Part shown: positions 26,502 to 34,030 of the stretch, piece by piece
How the letters are laid out: every line of letters begins with the position of its first letter
Position numbering within the stretch: the stretch's first letter is position 1
Assembly: GCA_001464455.1 (NCBI GenBank)
Contig: LNEI01000018.1
Coordinates: forward strand, 537,343 to 601,342
DNA from: Acidobacteria bacterium Ga0077534
GTDB taxonomy: Bacteria; Acidobacteriota; Blastocatellia; Pyrinomonadales; Pyrinomonadaceae
Direction: 5' to 3'
Length of the DNA stretch: 64,000 nt
Notes under the pieces: generated by a model
Databases searched by the model: none
The model's input: only the letters and a program-made list of their open reading frames with translations
Told to the model about the DNA's origin: nothing
Made by a program: the position numbers and the translations under genes

Positions 26502-27626
26502 TCAACCTTTGGGATAGTTATTTCTATGAATAAAATCGCGATAAAGTTCCAGGTGCCGCTCGACCATCCGGTCAGCAGAAAATCGTTCACGAACCGAATT
26601 CATTCCGTTTTCAGCGAGCGCGGTACGTAGTTGCTTGCTATGGATAAGCGAGAGGACTTGCTCCGCGATAGCGCGCGGATCGTCGGGTTCGATAAGGATT
26701 CCGTTCGACCCGTTCTCGATAACCTCGGCTGCACCGCCAACATTGGTTGCAACAACCGGGAGACCGCATCCCATTGCTTCGATCAGAACTTGTGAAAACG
26801 CTTCGCTCAGGCTCGGCTGAACGAAAATGTCCATTGCGTTGTACACCGCCGCCACATCGTCATGCCAGCCAGCAAAGGTTATCCTGCGGCCGAGCCCCAG
26901 ACGTCCGACGGTATCATCGACTTCTTGCAGCTTTCCGCGGCCGACAAGTATGAGCTTAGCATTTGGAACTTCAGCCTTGATCGCGTCGAATGCATTGATC
27001 AACTGCACGTGGCCTTTTCCGGCGGCAAAATTCCCGACGTAGCCGATCACGATATCGTCATCCGCAAATCCATACTCGGCCCGTGTGACCGCTCGCTTTT
27101 TCGCGTTTGGCGACATCTGATCGAAATCGAAACCGAGATACGCTACCTCGATATCGTCGCGGCGGATGCCGTCGACATCGATCATGTAACGCTTCGCGGC
27201 CTCGGACACCGTCATCACGTAGTCCGCTTTTTCTGCCATCCACTTATCTGCTGCTACATGAAATCGCGAACCGAGCATACGTACAACGCCCGTATGGTGC
27301 CGCATCAAAGCGAAGATCGTTTTGCCGAACTTCTTCCGCGCAAACGCAGCCGCGAGGCCTGAGTAGAAAAGATGGGTGTGGAGAATGTCGATGTTTTCGG
27401 TCGCAACCAGTTCGGCCAATTTTCGCCTTGCCGCGAATATCTTTCGGCTCCCGCTCGCGTCGAGCGATCTGTAGGTAACGCCCGGAAATTTCGCTAGCCA
27501 TGTCGGCGCGGTTCCGCTGCCGAGTTCGACTAGCAAAACTTCGACGCCTTTAGCCGTCAAACCGGCAGTAATATTTCTGAAATAATCGCCCGCGACCGAA
27601 CCGTCGCACAGGTGGCAGACTCGCAT
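26502..27626 (-). CDS. glycosyltransferase family 4
   Basis: A 374-residue GT-B transferase. The acceptor half begins MRVCHLCDGSVAGDYFRNITAG and has ILHTHLFYSGLAAAFA. The donor half has VIGYVGNFAAGKGHVQLI, then SEAFSQVLIEAMGCGLP with the E-x7-E pair, and GGAAEVIENGSNGILI. These are the standard GT4 donor-site motifs. Its start coincides with the stop of the FkbM gene at 27626. The enzyme should extend the lipid-linked glycan on the cytoplasmic side. Confidence 0.92.
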   Translation of the reverse strand: MRVCHLCDGSVAGDYFRNITAGLTAKGVEVLLVELGSGTAPTWLAKFPGVTYRSLDASGSRKIFAARRKLAELVATENIDILHTHLFYSGLAAAFARKKFGKTIFALMRHHTGVVRMLGSRFHVAADKWMAEKADYVMTVSEAAKRYMIDVDGIRRDDIEVAYLGFDFDQMSPNAKKRAVTRAEYGFADDDIVIGYVGNFAAGKGHVQLINAFDAIKAEVPNAKLILVGRGKLQEVDDTVGRLGLGRRITFAGWHDDVAAVYNAMDIFVQPSLSEAFSQVLIEAMGCGLPVVATNVGGAAEVIENGSNGILIEPDDPRAIAEQVLSLIHSKQLRTALAENGMNSVRERFSADRMVERHLELYRDFIHRNNYPKG

Positions 27627-28393
27627 TATCTAGACGGTATCAGATTCACGTCAAAAAGGTTATCCTGGCCACAAAACCAATCCTTCCCGACCGGATCTCC
27701 GTCGTACACAACGTCAACGTCATATTCATCGAGCACATCCCAGATCTCCGCAAGCGACTGCCCGTTCTGCATAATAAACGGGGGATGCAGACCGAGTCGC
27801 ACGACGGGGCGAAGCTCGAGAAACGTTTTTCGCGCACCGCGAAGCACATCAAGCTCGACCCCCTCGACATCTATCTTCATACAATCGACTTTAAGGCCTT
27901 TTTCCTCGACAAACTCGTCGACGCTGATAAGACTAATCGGAATCTCGGTCCGGCTTCGCTCAGTCCGCACTAAAGAATTGGCATTCGATATGGTATCGCC
28001 CGTGTCATAAAAGACTGTACTCCCACGTTTGCTGGAAACCGCTTCCGAACGCACTTCGACAATGCCCGAAACACCGTTCAAAGCGACGACTTCCTCTAGA
28101 ACTCCGCGGGTAAACGGCGTCGGCTCAAAGGAAAATACCTTGCCGCTTTCTCCGACCAGCCGAGCAGTCGTAACGGCAAAAAGGCCGATATGTCCGCCGA
28201 TATCCAGAACGGTATCACCCTCATTCAGATTCTCTCGAAAAAAGCGAAACGTTTCCGGCTCATAATCGCTCTCGTAATATCGGCTCCACCTCGCAGGAAA
28301 GCGTATCGTCTCGCCGCTGATGCGCCGGGAAACACCGCGCCCAAACGTAACGGCGTTCAAAACGGAATATGCGATCTCTTTTACCTGTGACAT
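27626..28393 (-). CDS. FkbM-family methyltransferase
   Basis: A 255-residue protein with the FkbM pattern: DTVLDIGGHIGLFAVTTA, VFSFEPTPFTRGVLEEVVA, and KVDCMKIDVEGVELDVLRGA. FkbM-type enzymes O-methylate hydroxyls of polyketides and of sugars in surface glycans. It is the first gene of the polysaccharide locus on the minus strand, 81 bases after the M1-like gene, and its stop overlaps the GT4 start by one base. A sugar O-methyltransferase role is the best inference. Confidence 0.87.
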   Translation of the reverse strand: MSQVKEIAYSVLNAVTFGRGVSRRISGETIRFPARWSRYYESDYEPETFRFFRENLNEGDTVLDIGGHIGLFAVTTARLVGESGKVFSFEPTPFTRGVLEEVVALNGVSGIVEVRSEAVSSKRGSTVFYDTGDTISNANSLVRTERSRTEIPISLISVDEFVEEKGLKVDCMKIDVEGVELDVLRGARKTFLELRPVVRLGLHPPFIMQNGQSLAEIWDVLDEYDVDVVYDGDPVGKDWFCGQDNLFDVNLIPSR

Positions 28394-28412
28394 CGATCAA
28401 CCCAAACAAGCA

Positions 28413-28459
28413 GAACCGGCAGAACGTGCCGGCTGGAAGCCGCACGTGCTTACCGGTTC
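28413..28459. promoter_or_regulatory. hairpin between the M1-like gene and the polysaccharide locus
   Basis: The outer arms GAACCGG (28413-28419) and CCGGTTC (28453-28459) enclose a GC-rich inner stem (ACGTGC and GCACGT, each near a GGC/GCC pair). No T-run follows on the minus strand, so it is not a clear intrinsic terminator. It may be a processing or stability element in front of FkbM. Confidence 0.45.
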
Positions 28460-28474
28460 CCTTTTAAGCCTAAT

Positions 28475-30568
28475 CTATCTAACGGCCGTCGTCGACTTCT
28501 CTCGCGGGTCGTACGGGTTTGCCATAAATTTCTTCACGGCTTCCTGCGCGTTGTCGTAATTGTCACCGATCGCCTCGGCACGTTTATACGCCGCAACCGC
28601 ACGCGTACGGTCGCCCTTGCCATCGTAAGCATTACCCATCTTTACGTTGGACCAAACCGACAACCAAGCAGGGTTTAGGTTTCCACCCAGCGCAGCCTTG
28701 AAATTGTCGATCGCCAGGTCGAAGTTCCGCTGTTCGAGGAAAAGCAAGCCTAGGTGGTAATAGATCCAAGAATTCGAGCGGTCGAGTTTCAAGGCCGCCT
28801 CGAACTGCACCTGAGCTTCGGCATAATTCCCTTCCTTAAACTGCTCGATACCGCGTCGAGCAATAGAAGATACGCGAAGGTCAGGCGATATCCGCAAAAG
28901 CTTGTAGCCCGGGTCGATGATCACAGCGATCGGCTTGCCGTCTGATTCAATATTGAAGTCCGCGCTTGATTCTTCCATGTCCAGCTTGACCGTCGTCAGG
29001 CCCTGATCGCCTTCGGAACGAAGCTGGATCTCGACCGGCAGCCGGAGATTATCGTAGTTTTGCTTTACCGTTCCACGTGTTACGAACTTACCGCCGCGGG
29101 TTCGAATGATCAGGTAGTCGCTTGTAAATTCCGGAACACCAGTGCCCTCGACCCAGCGAGCAAAAAAGTATCGCATCGGCTGTCCCGCCAACTGCGAGGT
29201 AAGCCTCTCGAAATCATCGATCGACGCCGCCTTGCCGCGGTACTGCTGCAGGTAAGTTCGCAGCAACTGATCAAACTTCTGATCCCCCAGCGTCTGGCGC
29301 AGCAGCTTGTAAACAAAGGCTCCTTTGCCGTACATCAAATACTGATAAGCACTGCTCTGGTCATCGAGATTTGCCGGAGCACGCAGTATCGACGCGGTCT
29401 GCTCGAAGGTCAGCGACTTTTCCAAAAGTTCGCGTCGAAGCGAATCGAGTTTCGCACCGTCCATTTCCGATTCACGAAGAGAAAAGGCACTGTACTCCGC
29501 AAGTCCCTGCGACAGCCATACGTCGTCAAACGATTTAAGGCCGACGGTCAGGCCCCACCATTGATACGCAGCTTCGCGCTGGAGCCGCGTAAACGTCACA
29601 TCCCGAGCCTCTTCGAACGGACGAGTCGCAACGAAGAGCATGCCTTTCGATGAATAAAAATCCAGGCTCTCATCGTCGATCTGGGCGACGAGCATCTTTT
29701 TACCATAATCCGCAGGCCCAAAGCGCTTTGTGTAGTCAACAAGAGCCTTGCCAAGCGTCTCGCCGTATCTTGCGGTTTGATCTTCGGTTCCCGGCTTTGT
29801 AAAGAACTGGATCTCCTGATCGCCGATCCGCAGAGTTCGCGGCGTGTACTTGCCATAGGCAAAATTCCCGATCAGAGCGGGTGTCGCCTGGACGAATCTG
29901 GTCTTACCTCCAACATTAGCAACCGGAGCATCGCTATAACCAACAAGCTGATAGCCTGCAGGCAGCGAGATACTTACGTCAGACGTAGCTGGGTCAGCCG
30001 CGTAGTCGTGAAACGGAAACCAGCGAGCCGCGTACATCAGATACCCGTCATTTGCCCCGACCGACGCAAGCCGTTTCGAAAGAAGCGGGCCGCCGGCCGG
30101 CGTCTCGAGAATGCCGCTGTATTTGAATCGAAGAGTGACGGGCGTTCCCTTTGCAATGCTCTCGCCCAGATCAATTCGAACGTGAGGCCCGAGATCACTG
30201 GAATTCGACTGATCCTGCACAAACGTAACGATGGACTGCGGTGTCGGGGCCGGCCTCGGCGCCGTTGAACGAGCGGTGGGTGGGTTTACAACCGTCGCGG
30301 CAATGCCGGGCCGGTCTTGCCGAACGATGCTGTCGACTTTTAACGACCCGTTCAATTCGAATGAAACCGAGCGGGCGCCCTCGAGCGGAGTAAATGTGAC
30401 GTCGACCGTCGCATCGAGCTTGCGCTCCGTCGGCGAGAGGGTGACATCCATCACATAGTTCGTTACGTCGAAAGGAGTTCGCTTCACTGCCTGTGCCAGA
30501 ACCGGCACGCTCAGAAGTATCGTGAAAAATGCTAACTTAAGCCCGCTTTGTAGAATCTTTGTCATCAT
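28475..30568 (-). CDS. secreted M1-aminopeptidase-like protein lacking the zinc site, with C-terminal TPR
   Basis: A 697-residue exported protein with a signal peptide ending VPVLAQA near residue 27. Residues about 30-230 resemble the M1 N-terminal beta domain, and residues about 240-500 the gluzincin-type catalytic domain, with WWGLTVGLKSFDDVWLSQG and YGKGAFVYKLLRQTLG. The zinc motif HExxH-x18-E reads R331-E-A-A-Y335 ... Q354, so both His and the distal Glu are replaced and catalysis is not expected. The last 130 residues are TPR units (NSWIYYHLGLLFLEQRNF). It may be a binding or scaffold protein of the periplasm or outer surface. Next on the strand is the FkbM gene, 81 bases away. Confidence 0.85.
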   Translation of the reverse strand: MMTKILQSGLKLAFFTILLSVPVLAQAVKRTPFDVTNYVMDVTLSPTERKLDATVDVTFTPLEGARSVSFELNGSLKVDSIVRQDRPGIAATVVNPPTARSTAPRPAPTPQSIVTFVQDQSNSSDLGPHVRIDLGESIAKGTPVTLRFKYSGILETPAGGPLLSKRLASVGANDGYLMYAARWFPFHDYAADPATSDVSISLPAGYQLVGYSDAPVANVGGKTRFVQATPALIGNFAYGKYTPRTLRIGDQEIQFFTKPGTEDQTARYGETLGKALVDYTKRFGPADYGKKMLVAQIDDESLDFYSSKGMLFVATRPFEEARDVTFTRLQREAAYQWWGLTVGLKSFDDVWLSQGLAEYSAFSLRESEMDGAKLDSLRRELLEKSLTFEQTASILRAPANLDDQSSAYQYLMYGKGAFVYKLLRQTLGDQKFDQLLRTYLQQYRGKAASIDDFERLTSQLAGQPMRYFFARWVEGTGVPEFTSDYLIIRTRGGKFVTRGTVKQNYDNLRLPVEIQLRSEGDQGLTTVKLDMEESSADFNIESDGKPIAVIIDPGYKLLRISPDLRVSSIARRGIEQFKEGNYAEAQVQFEAALKLDRSNSWIYYHLGLLFLEQRNFDLAIDNFKAALGGNLNPAWLSVWSNVKMGNAYDGKGDRTRAVAAYKRAEAIGDNYDNAQEAVKKFMANPYDPREKSTTAVR

Positions 30569-30653
30569 CGGTATCCCGCAAAAATCAGATCAGATAAATA
30601 TTGCTCTTCTATGATGTACACCTTTTAGTATTCGTTTGCCGAGTGACTTCAGA

Positions 30654-30953
30654 TCAGCTCCGTTCACTAATAAAATCGACCGATACGACTTTTTCCGCTA
30701 TTCCACGGCCGATCGCGGCTACAGCTTGATGCTCCGGATGAGCATCATATTCGTCAAGCCCACCCCGATCGTCAAACTCAACGACCAGCCCGGTATCGAA
30801 AGACCGTTCAAGTGAAAGCAAATCCGCCCCGACGTCCAGCCTGCGAACCGAAGGGATGAGTGAGGCAAGGGCAGCGAGGCGTGCACGATGGTCATTTCGC
30901 ACCTCGTCACTAACGTCGGGCCCGTATTTCCAGCAAACTATGTGAATCAGCAT
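30654..30953 (-). CDS. Dabb-domain (stress-responsive alpha/beta barrel) protein
   Basis: A 99-residue protein with the dimeric alpha/beta-barrel pattern: MLIHIVCWKYG, then LASLIPSVRRLDVGADLL, TGLVVEFDDRGGLDEYDAHPEHQAV and VVSVDF. Homologues form small homodimers that can bind or act on hydrophobic ligands, but most have no assigned role. It is divergent from the lipocalin-like gene, with 121 bases between the starts. The function here is unknown. Confidence 0.85.
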   Translation of the reverse strand: MLIHIVCWKYGPDVSDEVRNDHRARLAALASLIPSVRRLDVGADLLSLERSFDTGLVVEFDDRGGLDEYDAHPEHQAVAAIGRGIAEKVVSVDFISERS

Positions 30954-31074
30954 AAACGCTATTTTCGCACGGATTTGCGGCGGAGTTTAGTTTTCGCGAA
31001 GGATTTTGCAAAATCTGAAAAGCAGACGAATATTTGCTCATCCAAAAACCGTCTGAAAACGAAAGATATCCCTT

Positions 31075-32244
31075 ATGAGTCAAAACTTTTTCAAACCTCT
31101 CGAATATTACGCATCAACGGCTCTCGACGGGGTAGCATCTATCCTCGGCTACGGCGGCGGGAAACTGGACGACGCTCCGATGGACGGAACAGTTACGCTC
31201 CCGGACGACCTCTTCGCACAAAAGAACGCACAGACCGAATGGTGGTATTACACCGGCCACTGCGAGACGGCGACCGGACGAGAATTCGGATTTGAGCTCG
31301 TCTTCTTCAAACGCCGGACCGACCTCGATCGTCTCGGCGTTGTCCCCATGACGGCTCTCGCTAACCCGATGTACTTCGCCCACTTTGCGATCTCGGATAT
31401 AACTCGGGGTAAATTCACCTACGATCACATGCGAAGTTTTGATAAGCCGTTCGACAATCCTGTCTCGATGAGCGAAACGGCGTGTGACATCCGCCTGGGC
31501 GACTGGACGCTGCGTGAAGTAGCCGGTAAACACCTGCTTCACGCGACGCTTTCGGACGGAACCGTTTTCGATGCGGTACTTGAATCCGAAAAGCCGATCG
31601 TCATGAACGGCGAAGGCGGCAGCGGCATCACCCTCAAGAAATCAGGAGCATCGAAGCATTTTTCGTACACACGAATGCGTGTCGACGGACAGTTGAATGA
31701 GAACGGTTCTGTCGAGCGATTCACCGGCAAAGCATGGATGGATCGCGAGTACGGCATTTGGGAACAAGGCGAATGGGATTGGTTCTCGATACAGTTTGAC
31801 GACGAAAGCGAGCTGATGATCTACCAGTTTGACGATGCCGGCGGCCATGTAAAAGGCGATTCAACCGGAACCTATGTCATGCCAGACGGAACCTGCGAAT
31901 CTCTAAAACGAGCGGATTTCGAGATCGAAGCGACAGACTTTTGGACTAGCGAACGAACCGGGGCCGAGTATCCTAGCGGCTGGAACGTAAAGGTAGCGAA
32001 ACTGGGCATCGACATCCACATCGAGCCATATATCGAGGATCAGGAACTAGACACCCGCGGCTCCACGATGATCGTCTATTGGGAAGGAGCCTGCTCGGTA
32101 AACGGTACCAAGGCCGGCACCCCGGTAAAAGGCCGTGCCTACGTCGAACTAGTCGGCTACGACCGCTCGCATGAGACGGCGGGGATCGCTGATTTTCTTT
32201 TTGGCGGTTCGATCAAGGAGATCAAGGAATGGCTTCCTTTATAG
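31075..32244 (+). CDS. CrtC/AttH-like lipocalin-domain protein
   Basis: A 389-residue protein with the double-lipocalin fold of hydroxyneurosporene synthase (carotenoid 1,2-hydratase)/AttH. The signature is KNAQTEWWYYTGHCETATGR followed by FGFELVFFKRR. KAWMDREYGIWEQGEWDWFS and SGWNVKVAKLGIDIHIEP mark the second barrel. No signal peptide is visible, unlike many AttH homologues. CrtC members add water to a carotenoid end; the function of others is unknown. No carotenoid genes are nearby, so a hydratase role is not supported by context. A GC hairpin follows the stop. Confidence 0.82.
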   Translation: MSQNFFKPLEYYASTALDGVASILGYGGGKLDDAPMDGTVTLPDDLFAQKNAQTEWWYYTGHCETATGREFGFELVFFKRRTDLDRLGVVPMTALANPMYFAHFAISDITRGKFTYDHMRSFDKPFDNPVSMSETACDIRLGDWTLREVAGKHLLHATLSDGTVFDAVLESEKPIVMNGEGGSGITLKKSGASKHFSYTRMRVDGQLNENGSVERFTGKAWMDREYGIWEQGEWDWFSIQFDDESELMIYQFDDAGGHVKGDSTGTYVMPDGTCESLKRADFEIEATDFWTSERTGAEYPSGWNVKVAKLGIDIHIEPYIEDQELDTRGSTMIVYWEGACSVNGTKAGTPVKGRAYVELVGYDRSHETAGIADFLFGGSIKEIKEWLPL

Positions 32245-32250
32245 GGGGCG

Positions 32251-32276
32251 GTACCGCCTGCCGACGCAGGCGGTAC
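32251..32276. repeat. GC-rich hairpin between convergent genes
   Basis: GTACCGCCTGC (32251-32261) pairs perfectly with GCAGGCGGTAC (32266-32276) around a four-base loop. There is no T-run, so termination is unproven. On the minus strand it starts TCAGTACCGCCTGC and so matches the REP-like heads at 13573 and 33268. Confidence 0.65.
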
Positions 32277-32280
32277 TGAT

Positions 32281-32739
32281 CTAGGTTTCGCTCTCACTCT
32301 CACACCACTCTTTCGTCATTCGATGCCGATACTCGAACATCTTCTCGATCCTCGGCAGGATAAAGAGCGGCGCGGCTAGGTCACCGATGAACGACATTGG
32401 CGGTTCAAAGTCGATCTCGTCTCTCAGCACCGCCCCCTCTGCATGCGGATCAATAAAATGCCCATGCTTCCAGCTAGCAAACGGCCCTGAGACCTGAATA
32501 TCCTCAAAATATCGCGGCGGATCGTACGCAGTATGCTCCGCGACCCACTTCGCAGGGATCAGTCCGAAGATCTTTGTTTCAATGATCGCCCGCGAGCCGA
32601 TAACAGAAATATCCGCCTTCTGAATGACCTTTGCATCCTCAAAAGGCGGCACCAGCCGCTCAAACGCATCCGGCAGTTGATGAAACGCAAAAACCCGCTC
32701 CGGCGACGCTTTTATTACTGTCTCTTTTTTATACTTCAC
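32281..32739 (-). CDS. SRPBCC (START-like) ligand-binding protein
   Basis: A 152-residue single-domain protein with the helix-grip pattern: ETVIKASPERVFAFHQLPDAFERLVPP, then an Arg/Glu-rich beta sheet including YDPPRYFEDIQVSGPFASW and HAEGAVLRDEIDFEPP, and a C-terminal helix ending KMFEYRHRMTKEW. SRPBCC proteins bind hydrophobic ligands or act as cyclases. It has no signal peptide. It converges with the CrtC-like gene across a hairpin, and a 1.3-kb repeat-rich gap lies upstream. The ligand is unknown. Confidence 0.82.
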   Translation of the reverse strand: MKYKKETVIKASPERVFAFHQLPDAFERLVPPFEDAKVIQKADISVIGSRAIIETKIFGLIPAKWVAEHTAYDPPRYFEDIQVSGPFASWKHGHFIDPHAEGAVLRDEIDFEPPMSFIGDLAAPLFILPRIEKMFEYRHRMTKEWCESESET

Positions 32740-33191
32740 GATGTCTTGTGAGCACAGTTTAACACGAAGATTCGTAACCGCGCCTCATTAGCCCTTATAG
32801 ACCGTACCTTTGCGTCTCCTTTGCGGCCTTTGCTGCTTTGCGTGAGAACATTTCTCTAAGTGGACCGCCGCTAAGAAGGCAAAAACTATTTCACGCATTT
32901 TGCGTCATTCTGTGCGTTATTGGCCATTTCGTGCGGAATAGCATTTCAATTTCATACAAGTTCGTGTAGCGTCTTATGTATGAACACGTGTACTATCTGC
33001 AATTCCCGCTCGAATATCTCGGTCAAACTCCCGCAATTCGCTCCCGACAAAAAGCTAGCATTTGTCGAAAGCGTCTGCGAAGAACTGATCCGAGACCGCT
33101 TCGGGCCGTGGTACATGTTTGAGTCGTCAGCGACCGCTCACGATGCAGTGCCATCTGCGGCAGTGGGCTGGGATCTGGGATTAACTACGCC

Positions 33192-33308
33192 GCGAGGCCG
33201 CCGCTCCGGGTCAGCCTTAGGTAGCGTGGCTTTGGGACGCACTGCATTGCGAGGCAGCCGCTGCGGGTCAGTACCACCTGCCGTAGCGGGTGGGGCTTTG
33301 GGACGCAC
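33192..33308. repeat. imperfect tandem repeat of period about 57
   Basis: Two units start GCGAGGC at 33192 and 33249, share CGGGTCAG and GTAGCG, and both end CTTTGGGACGCAC. The second contains the REP-like head TCAGTACCACCTGC. Confidence 0.65.
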
Positions 33309-33620
33309 GGCTAGATTCCCGCTGCACGGCATTTACGTCGTCCCGACTTCTCGTCGCGATCTTGAGCCTTCAAGAGCCCCGGTCACTATCGTTCCCGGTA
33401 CCGGCCCCAGATCTCTCCTCGCCCAACCACGCGGATCACCACGTTTAGCCCTCGCTTTTTGACTTTCTAATTTCGAATTCTTAATTGACGATCTTGATCT
33501 TTGACAATCCGACATCCTGGGACGCATCCATGCAAGCCCCGAACGAAAACAGACATGACGAAAATTTGGGACGCAAACGACGACCGCCCCGACTAAATCC
33601 TAAATCCCTATCATCTCAAT

Positions 33621-33885
33621 CACCCCGTCAGCCCAAAGCGGCTGCCACCCCTCCTGTCCAGGAGGGGAACCATAGCGACAATTCCCCTCCTGGACAGGAG
33701 GGGTGCCCGCTTCGGGCGGGGTGGTTGAAAGGGTTAGGCACCGCGAACTAAAGCAGGAACCGCGAACTCTGGGACGCAAAGCGACGACGCCGAGATACTT
33801 CGTACAGTTCAAAATGCTCAACCCCCAACCCCTCAACCACCCCGTCAGCCCAAAGCGGCTGCCATCCCTCCTGTACACGAGGGGA
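33621..33885. repeat. large palindrome (33621-33720) and a partial second copy (33837-33885)
   Basis: A 24-base arm at 33646-33669, containing the smaller palindrome CCCCTCCTG/CAGGAGGGG, pairs perfectly with 33682-33705 around a 12-base loop. Flanking CACCCCG and CGGGGTG extend the stem imperfectly. The left half, beginning CACCCCGTCAGCCC, recurs at about 33839 with few changes, but the right half is missing there. The first copy could form a cruciform or a very stable RNA hairpin. Confidence 0.8.
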
Positions 33886-34030
33886 GTTGCGCTCGAAACG
33901 CGATGACACATTACAAATTTGATGTGTTAGAACGGCCGCGAAAATAACATAGCAGGACCACCTTTGAAACCGTGTCGAAAACTGTTTTAATACTCAAAAA
34001 CCGCTTAACTAGGAAAGGAAAGATATTTTT

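Larger units (their letters stand above)
32740..34030. other. 1.3-kb gene-poor gap filled with repeats
   Basis: Between the SRPBCC and MFS genes no gene is convincing. From about 32810 to 32930 there is degenerate text of repeated TTTGCG/CTTTGCG words, with a 36-base block (32888-32923) that recurs inverted at 52759-52793. A possible ORF from 32980 (MNTCTICNSRSN...) looks protein-like for about 60 residues and then runs into repeats, so it may be a gene remnant. 33192-33308 is a tandem repeat, 33382-33399 an 18-base word repeated at 62109, and 33621-33885 a palindromic pair. Five of ten copies of the 9-mer TGGGACGCA lie here. Confidence 0.7.

Noticed and set aside
6769-28393. An exosortase/PEP-CTERM system
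   Set aside because: XrtA-type accessory homologues (deacetylase, AsnB) are present, but no exosortase with its Cys-Arg-His membrane motif and no PEP-CTERM tail was found.
32920-33462. A 180-codon plus-strand frame in the repeat-rich gap
   Set aside because: Most of it is translation of tandem and REP-like repeats. Only about 60 codons after 32980 look protein-like, which is too little to call a gene.
33192-33885. A CRISPR array
   Set aside because: Repeat units are few, irregularly spaced and palindromic, with no regular spacers and no cas genes in the window.
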